NCBI GenBank assembly: GCA_964017185.1
Contig: OZ024878.1
Location: 14,207,351-14,271,350, forward strand
Origin: Rugalucina vietnamica
Taxonomy: Eukaryota > Mollusca > Bivalvia > Lucinida > Lucinidae
Length of the DNA: 64,000 bases
Direction of reading: 5' to 3'
The translations under genes were made by a program, and so were the position numbers. This document shows, piece by piece, positions 58,539 through 64,000 of the stretch (positions are counted from its first letter, which is position 1; the number at the start of each line of letters is the position of its first letter). Below the pieces are notes generated by a model. That model was not told the DNA's origin, searched no databases, and was given only the letters and a program-made list of their open reading frames with translations.

Positions 58539-59290
58539 TTAAACAACTTGCAATGACAATTGTCTTGATTTAAATGCACAATATATGAATTTAGACAGAT
58601 TTGAGATAGTAGTTATGTTCCGTTTACTCATTAATTCATCGAATTTATTTAGTGTATGCCAGTGACAAAAGTATGGTTTCATGTAACGTTGTCTTAACTC
58701 TCTATACAAAGGACATGCAAGAAGAAAATGATACTCGTTTTCAATTAAACTTCCATTACATAATTTACAAATTCTATCATTTCTGTTTGTATCATCATAT
58801 CTACCGCGTTCAACAGCTAGGTGATGAGATGACAATATAAACTTGGTGAGTGCTATTCTATTTTTTTTATTTTCTATGTAGTCTAAATAATTTTCTAAGT
58901 CAAACTCATGTTTATAACGAGAATACATTTCAAGTCTGTTAGAATTATTTATAGACGGGTACCATGATTGTTTATATGAATCTAATATACATTTCGCAAC
59001 TTATTAGGTTCGCTAGAGTTTGCAATCATGTTGCGGACGACGCCTTTACATAGGACCTTTCGGAACCTTAATTTTCTGGTGACTTGGTTTATAAAGTTAT
59101 CAAATTTATAGGAGGAATGATTTTTCTATTCAGTTTAGAAAAATCATTATACTTATTAGGTTCGCTAGAGTTTGCAATCATGTTGCGGACGACGCCTTTA
59201 CATAGGACCTTTCGGAACCTTAATTTTCTGGTGGCTTGGTTTATAAAGTTATCAAATTTATAGGAAGGAATGATTTTTCTATTCAATTTA
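58539..59290 (-). pseudogene. C-terminal fragment of a non-LTR retrotransposon RT
   Basis: The minus-strand frame 58928-58539 reads RYKHEFDLENYLDYI, HHLAVERGRY, then CKLCNGSLIENEYHFLLAC, a C-x2-C..H-x4-C zinc-knuckle-like segment followed by PLYRELRQRYMKPYF. This is the conserved C-terminal end of a non-LTR RT family widespread in molluscs and cnidarians ('CxLC..xExEFHFLLxCPxY'). Upstream sequence (to 59290) includes a 152-bp tandem duplication and a related short frame (KLNRKIIPSYKFDNFIN). The RT core and endonuclease are missing. It lies antisense in the sulfotransferase intron, so it is a 5'-truncated insertion. Confidence 0.8.
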
Positions 59291-59300
59291 GAAAAATCAT
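59001..59300 (+). repeat. 152-bp tandem duplication
   Basis: TTATTAGGTTCGCTAGAGTT at 59001 recurs at 59153, and the following ~150 bp (GTTGCGGACGACGCCTTTAC, GAACCTTAATTTTCTGGTG) is nearly identical between the two units. High identity suggests it is recent. Confidence 0.9.
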
Positions 59301-59514
59301 TATACGTTACAGTCGTAAAGAATATAACTTAAGTGTTATGCAACAGTCTGTATGCTAAGTTTTAACCCATTCAACGTTGATAACTCTGCTGCCTTCTTTA
59401 ATTGCACGCCGATGGGTCGGGCGTCAGACTTTATGATGGTTCCGACTTAAACTTATTCATTTTAGTTGGTTTGGGCCGTAGCTTTTTGTCTGAGTCCTCG
59501 TTTTTGATTCATTA

Positions 59515-59890
59515 TGGTGGTCATTAATTATTTGTCCTTGATGATCCACTGACTAGGTATAGATTCACCACGAGTACCGAATAACTAACTAAATATTGTG
59601 AACCACTGCAGAAACCGAGGGTGAGGTAATGGCCATGCAAAACTAGTTCAAGCAGTCAGTTATTTTATATTTCTGATCGTTCCAATGCGATACTTCTGTT
59701 GTGGTTCTTATTGTTTTATGTCTTGGTGTTGAAATTTTGTTCTATTTGCACTGTATGTGCGTTTGCATATTTAATGTTAGGTTTGGGTAACTGAGTGGCC
59801 ACCTGTTTGTGACTGAATAGCTGCTCACTCGGTTTACGATTTTTTTCTTTGTATATTCCTGATTCCTGATCATTGCCTACTTGTCCCTTT
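59515..59890 (+). repeat. Dispersed ~400-bp repeat, second + copy
   Basis: Same landmark order as 55240-55640: TAGGTATAGATTCACCACGA, GTGAACCACTGCAGAAACCG, TGATCGTTCCAATGCGATAC, ACTGAGTGGCCACCTGTTTG, ATCATTGCCTACTTGTCCC. Its CCCACCTCGG block is deleted. Confidence 0.7.
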
Positions 59891-59901
59891 TTAAAACTTG
59901 C

Positions 59902-59904
<3 letters not shown>

Positions 59905-59953
<49 letters not shown>

Positions 59954-59955
59954 TT
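59905..59955 (+). repeat. (ATT)n microsatellite
   Basis: About 16 perfect TTA/ATT units. Confidence 0.95.
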
Positions 59956-59959
59956 CTTT

Positions 59960-60345
59960 GTTTGTTTGTTTCTTTACGACGTATAACTGTCTACACTCTA
60001 TGTTTTGGAACAAAATATACAATTGTATAATTCGGCAAATAGGTTACTGTATGGGCGTTATCTCATGAATACATTATTGGGTTTGGTCTACTTTTGACCT
60101 AGGTAAAAACTAAAGATATACAGTTCACATGTTTTCCTTTAGAAAATAAGAATGGACTACGAGTTTGTCTAATTCCTTGGTTTGGAAAATTACAGGTAGC
60201 TACGGTAAATATGTGACAGCACTCCTGGCTGAATGAGTTCGACTTTTCTATAATCTCCCTACTTGAACAGATGGACTAGGCAACCACGCCCAGATATGAA
60301 TATAAAAGCTGCCTCCTATACAGTGACCTATTTGCCCAATTATAC
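59960..60345. other. Intronic sequence, nothing recognised
   Basis: Unassigned sequence of the sulfotransferase intron upstream of a SINE. Confidence 0.4.
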
Positions 60346-60347
60346 CC

Positions 60348-60646
<299 letters not shown>

Positions 60647-60664
60647 GCGTGGATGTATTTCAGG

Positions 60665-61661
60665 CACAGGCGCTCGACGACTGGATTTTTTTTTTTTTTT
60701 TTTTTTTTTTTGCATTTTCATCCGTTTGGAGACCCTAACGATATGTTCATGCAATTATTTTACCTTTAAAACCTTTTCTATCAATCCTCAATCAACCCTC
60801 GTCTATATGCTGCTATATAGACAAGGTCGGAAACGCGGTGTCCTAGTTTTATTGGGGCCATGGGATTCCCCGCATCTCAAACTCATACTTCACCCTTTAC
60901 CGTTATTTCAATGCTGGCTGTCAACACAAGAGCGTCCTTGTTAAAGGTCTCACATATTGCCTTTATCCTAAATAAGCAGCACCGCTCGTAAAAACTAATA
61001 ATTACAGCATTCTACAAAATTGGAGGACATCCCGAATGAAATCTGCAATCGAGCCGTGACATTACTATAAATACACTGGTCACACGACATGTTACGCCAG
61101 CGCGTGATAAATGTTACGTTGGTTTTCATAGGTTGCTTGAATTAATATCCAGTCAAAACCCATTGTGTTCTAGTGTCATGGCAACAATACAACTACAATC
61201 ACCAATAAGATTGATTCTTTCATAAGATATTTACAGTGACCTTCCACTGATTTCTAGAAACGACAGGTCATCGTACAAAAACCTTCGGGATCCCATACAA
61301 GTGATCACAAGTAGACAGGTAGTGCTATAAAATATAAGTTTACGGGCGGTGATGCGTATTTTGGAAAAAGACAATGGGTGAGACCTTTTACAAAGGTGTT
61401 CACGAGTAAGACATTCAGCATTGAAATAACGGTAAAGGGTGAAGTATGAGTTTGAGATGCGGGGAATCCTATGACCCCAATAAAACTAGGACACCGCGTT
61501 TCCGACCTTGTCTATGTAGTAGCCCATAGACGAGGGTTGATTGAGGATTGATAGAAAAGGTTTTAAAGGTAAAATAATTGCATGAACATATCGTTAGGGT
61601 CTCCAAACGGGAGAAAAAAAAAAAAAAAAAAAAAAAAAAATCCAGTCGTCGAGCGCCTGTG
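60665..61661. mobile_element. ~1-kb foldback inserted at a splice acceptor
   Basis: The left arm starts CACAGGCGCTCGACGACTGG, then a poly-T run, GGAGACCCTAACGATATG, AATCAACCCTCGTCTATATG, TCGGAAACGCGGTGTCCTAG and GGTAAAGGGTGAAG-complement. It is mirrored at 61400-61661, giving arms of about 270 bp. TTTCAGG is duplicated at 60658-60664 and 61662-61668; adding the ambiguous C gives 8 bp, compatible with hAT-type insertion. The spacer (60955-61395) is non-coding. The duplicated 7-mer contains the AG acceptor of sulfotransferase exon B. Confidence 0.85.
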
Positions 61662-61667
61662 TTTCAG

Positions 61668-61827
61668 GCTGTATTCTGGCTACAAGCACTTTAATAAAAC
61701 ACGGCGAAATGATCCGAAACAGTTTCACCAAGATGTCGTCAAAAGTATTGATTATTTTACCAACTGCTTTGAGATGTATTCAGTTAGGAGCTGTGTACAC
61801 GCGGGAGGAAACCAAGCAATGACGTTG
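61668..61827 (+). CDS. CHST15-like: Carbohydrate sulfotransferase (CHST15-like), internal exon B
   Basis: A 160-nt exon after TTTCAG and before donor GTAAGC. Its first base completes the Arg codon of exon A, giving DR|LYSGYKHFNK, followed by FHQDVVKSIDYF and CFEMYSVRSCVH; it ends in phase 0 after AMTL. CHST15-type enzymes have 'RLYSDYxxF..FHxxVxxSIxxFxxC..YSxRxCV' at this point. The Ser of RLYS is the 3'-phosphosulfate-binding Ser, and the Cys pair is a family feature. The acceptor AG now lies in the right copy of a transposon target duplication, so the exon is preceded by transposon sequence (GAGCGCCTGTGTTTCAG). The original AG survives 1 kb upstream. No stop or frameshift was seen. Confidence 0.87.
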
Positions 61828-61929
61828 GTAAGCATTCTTATTCAAAACATTACGAAAACATGTACATGTAATATACAGATTTTTCCTGAGTTGTAAAAAA
61901 TTTTCAGTAGAAAATGTTCGATATTTCCC

Positions 61930-62095
61930 TTTTTTTTCGGGTACACGTTAGAACCACCTCGTTGAGGCGGTTCATACGGGTACCCACAATCTATGTTTTG
62001 GAGCCAAAAAATAGGTTTACCCCGCCTGCTTACCCCTGCAAACCCTATCATTCTTTATAAAAGTAGGGTTCAGAGGGGTATTCGACACCAAAACA
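61930..62095. mobile_element. Hairpin MITE, 'AAAACATAGATTGTGGGTAC' family
   Basis: GGGTACACGTTAGAACCACC, GTTGAGGCGGTTCATACGGG, TACCCACAATCTATGTTTTG, then CCCCTGCAAACCC and AGGGTTCAGAGGGGTATTCG. The left arm is trimmed by a poly-T tract. Confidence 0.7.
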
Positions 62096-62104
62096 TACGA
62101 CAGA

Positions 62105-62215
62105 GAGAACCATAACAGTAGTATCGCCTTGGAACGATCAGTTATATAAAATTACTGGGGGGTTAAACCGATTTTACAGGACCCAAATTTCGCCCCCTGC
62201 TTCTGCAGTGGTTCC
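62105..62215 (-). repeat. Fragment of the 'CCGAGGTGGG' dispersed repeat
   Basis: AACAGTAGTATCGCCTTGGA, ACGATCAGTTATATAAAATT and CCCTGCTTCTGCAGTGGTTC match the reverse complement of 59605-59710. Confidence 0.55.
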
Positions 62216-62319
62216 ATTATACACAAATGTAAGAAATACGGAAAATCATGTTAAGAAAAATTAAACATAGGTACCAACAAGTAACGTGAATAGCTCAAAA
62301 CAGGGTTAGCAGGTATTGA

Positions 62320-62440
62320 AGGTAAGGTGGTCACATTGCCCACTGGCAGCACCTTGTTGTGTCCTTTGGCAAGGCACATTAACTCATTCAGGAAGCGTCG
62401 GCTCCGTCCTGAAAATTGTTGACTGTGACGTTGAACCCTA
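62320..62440 (+). mobile_element. SINE body/tail fragment
   Basis: TTGTTGTGTCCTTTGGCAAG, GCACATTAACTC and TGTGACGTTGAACCC are the body and 3' end seen in tRNA-derived SINEs (compare TGTGTCCTTGAGCAAGACAC at 48610). No tRNA-like head remains. Confidence 0.5.
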
Positions 62441-62524
62441 AAGTCTATTAGAATTAACTACACAAAGATAAAGGGTGCTAGCTAGCAGCTAAATATTATA
62501 ATCAAGATGCCCGGCAAATGACAT

Positions 62525-62759
62525 TGAGCCAACGCATGTGAAAACCAACTATTTGGGTTTCCGACTTGGACTGACACAAACCGGACTGAAGAGCCACAGT
62601 AGCAGCCTAGAAGCACCAAATTTCGGATTTAAAAAGTAGAGAAATGTACTACCGGTGTAGCGAAAACAAAGGCGCTGATCAGCTTCGTAGTTACTGCGAA
62701 GCTGATCTGCGTCTTCTTTTCACATGAACAAAATGTTGATTTTCTCATAATACGGCTCA
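62525..62759 (-). mobile_element. Hairpin MITE, GCGAAAACAAAGGCG family
   Basis: TGAGCCAACGCATGTGAAAA at the left and CGGCTCA at the right. The hairpin AGCGAAAACAAAGGCGCTGA is mirrored by CTGCGTCTTCTTTTCACAT around GTAGTTACTGC. Similar in length (235 bp) to the copy at 52982. Confidence 0.75.
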
Positions 62760-62897
62760 CATTATATGGAAAGCTAAATCAAATTGTTTCGCAAGTAAAT
62801 GTCTATATCATTCATCATTGTTTTAATGTTGAAATTTATTTGAACTTGCACCTTCGGCACAGAAGTCAAGGCGAGGACTGGGCCAATTTAAACCAAT

Positions 62898-63125
62898 TGA
62901 GCCAATGCACCAGGAAATCAACAATTTGCATATGTGAAACCAAAGGCGCAGATCAGCTGTGCAGTAACTGCACAGCTGATCAGCGCCTTTGTTTTCGCTA
63001 GTACAATATCTCTTCTTCTTTAATCCGAAATTTCAAGCTTCTAGCCTGCTTCTGTGACTGTACAGCCTGGTTTTGTCAGACTTGGTCGGAACACCAAATT
63101 GCAGGTTTTCTCATGCACATGCTCA
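62898..63125 (+). mobile_element. Hairpin MITE, GCGAAAACAAAGGCG family
   Basis: TGAGCCAATGCACCAGGAAA at the left, a hairpin with GCGCAGATCAGCTGTGCAGT, CAGCGCCTTTGTTTTCGCTA, then TCAAGCTTCTAGCCTGCTTC, and CATGCTCA at the right. Opposite orientation to the neighbouring copy at 62525. Confidence 0.75.
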
Positions 63126-63257
63126 GTTAAATTAATTCCTTGACTGATCATTACAAGATTTCTGTTTGTTTATTCTGCATATCTCACTACGAAAACACGC
63201 CCGTGTAATATACACATTTTTCTGAAATTGAAAATTTCCGTAGATTTATATAATCTT

Positions 63258-63440
63258 ATTTTTGCTCAAAACATAGATTTTGGGTACACGTTAGAACCGC
63301 CTCAGCGAGGCGGATCTAACGAGTCCCCACTATCTATGTTTTAGAGCAAAAATAAGAAAAAGAGGTATACCCGGTATACCCCTGCATACCCCAGTTTTAC
63401 TTTATAAAAGTCAGGTCCAAGGGGGTATACATTACATGGG
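63258..63440. mobile_element. Hairpin MITE, 'AAAACATAGATTGTGGGTAC' family
   Basis: TTTTGCTCAAAACATAGATT, TGGGTACACGTTAGAACCGC, CGAGGCGGATCTAACGAGTC and TCTATGTTTTAGAGCAAAAA form the hairpin. CCCGGTATACCCCTGC and CAAGGGGGTATACATTAC form a second inverted pair. Confidence 0.75.
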
Positions 63441-63727
63441 CATGTTTTTGATGTGTTGTACTTGTCATCCGTCTCTTGGTTGATGTAAGCCAGATAACTT
63501 ACTTGTAGGAAAGAGCTAGTCATCTTGCTTTTCATGTGTGTTGTTAAAAGGTCTTATTTTGTCCTTTCTTTTCCATCTGTTTTTTTTTAGTTTGGATTAT
63601 AGATTAAATCATAATGATACCAAATCCTGAGCTTTCTATTCTTACAAAATCCACCATTAAAACATGGCCGTGTGATAATTAACCCCCGTAAGCCCCACTT
63701 TTATAATGACAGGATAATATAGTTTTC

Positions 63728-63815
63728 CTTAGTTTTGATCCAAACCATAGATTGTATGTACTCGTTTGGATCGTCTCACCGAGGCGGTTCTAACGTGTAC
63801 CCAAAATTTATTTTT
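63728..63815. mobile_element. Hairpin MITE fragment, 'AAAACATAGATT' family
   Basis: TTGATCCAAACCATAGATTG, CTCGTTTGGATCGTCTCACC and GAGGCGGTTCTAACGTGTAC with CCAAAATTTATTTTTTGAGC are the diverged hairpin core. Confidence 0.65.
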
Positions 63816-63939
63816 TGAGCAAACAATCAAAAAATATCAAAATAAAATTCATCTGAAAACTTTCATTTTACAGCTGAAACATAATTATGTTTATTGTATA
63901 AGCGAGGTTTCGTTATGAAATCTTTTTTTTTTTTTTCAG

Positions 63940-64000
63940 GTTTATGTTGGCCTCTATTATATACATCTTCTAGAGTGGTATCGTGTCTTCCCCAGAGACC
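63940..64000 (+). CDS. CHST15-like: Carbohydrate sulfotransferase (CHST15-like), exon C, cut by the window edge
   Basis: A strong acceptor (a run of T followed by CAG) is followed in phase 0 by VYVGLYYIHLLEWYRVFPRD, then the window ends. This joins exon B's AMTL in frame and matches the family segment 'LxVGLYxxxLxxWLxxFxxxQ' that precedes the acidic 'LRxExY' part of the fold. The exon continues beyond 64000, so the C-terminus and stop are not visible. Confidence 0.82.

Overview
The window is nuclear DNA of an animal, most likely a bivalve mollusc. It is AT-rich and intron-like. It carries dispersed repeats I associate with bivalve genomes: the TTAGCTCACCTGAGCC-headed repeat with 'ACCAAGATGGCCGCC' blocks, the GTCCGTCCGTCTGTC-headed ~150-bp tandem repeat, tRNA-derived SINEs and hairpin MITEs. 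No bacterial-style gene organisation is present. Species cannot be fixed from sequence alone.

The only host gene I can support lies at the right end on the + strand. Three exons (54868-55024, 61668-61827, 63940-end) encode consecutive parts of a carbohydrate sulfotransferase of the CHST15 (GalNAc4S-6ST) type. The splice phases fit and the 3'-phosphosulfate-binding motif is split across the first junction. Its 5' exons were not found and the gene runs off the right edge. The first intron is 6.6 kb and filled with repeats: a Penelope-like RT relic, a Jockey/CR1-like RT relic, hairpin MITEs and SINEs. A ~1-kb foldback element sits exactly on the acceptor of the second exon.

The dominant structure is a 28.2-kb foldback (giant inverted repeat) element at 13835-42072. 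It is flanked by a perfect 9-bp direct repeat, GCCTTCCAG. Each arm is a tandem array of a 106-bp monomer (about 63 copies left, about 85 right), then a short mirrored junction, then a tandem array of a 52-bp monomer (about 45 left, about 40 right). The 7-kb central loop (about 23.5-30.65 kb) is itself a nest of smaller foldback elements. One of them carries a relic MADF DNA-binding ORF. The giant element appears inserted in a further TIR element (13285-43510).

Left of it (4.8-10.7 kb) and right of it (44.2-46.4 kb) lie two copies of another ~2.1-kb element in inverted orientation. Each copy carries insertions absent from the other, so the two give reciprocal empty sites. The left copy contains elements nested inside one another with recognisable target duplications.

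At 48-52.5 kb an inverted-repeat-bounded segment holds a heavily decayed endonuclease/reverse-transcriptase retrotransposon.

A recurring theme may be the undescribed system here. At least eight different elements share one architecture: inverted termini built of many degenerate copies of a short word, with a different word in each family (for example GGAATGTCCGC, CGTACGAT, CGTATGTG, TCGCGA, GTCGGTTGACTATTCG). I see no intact transposase.
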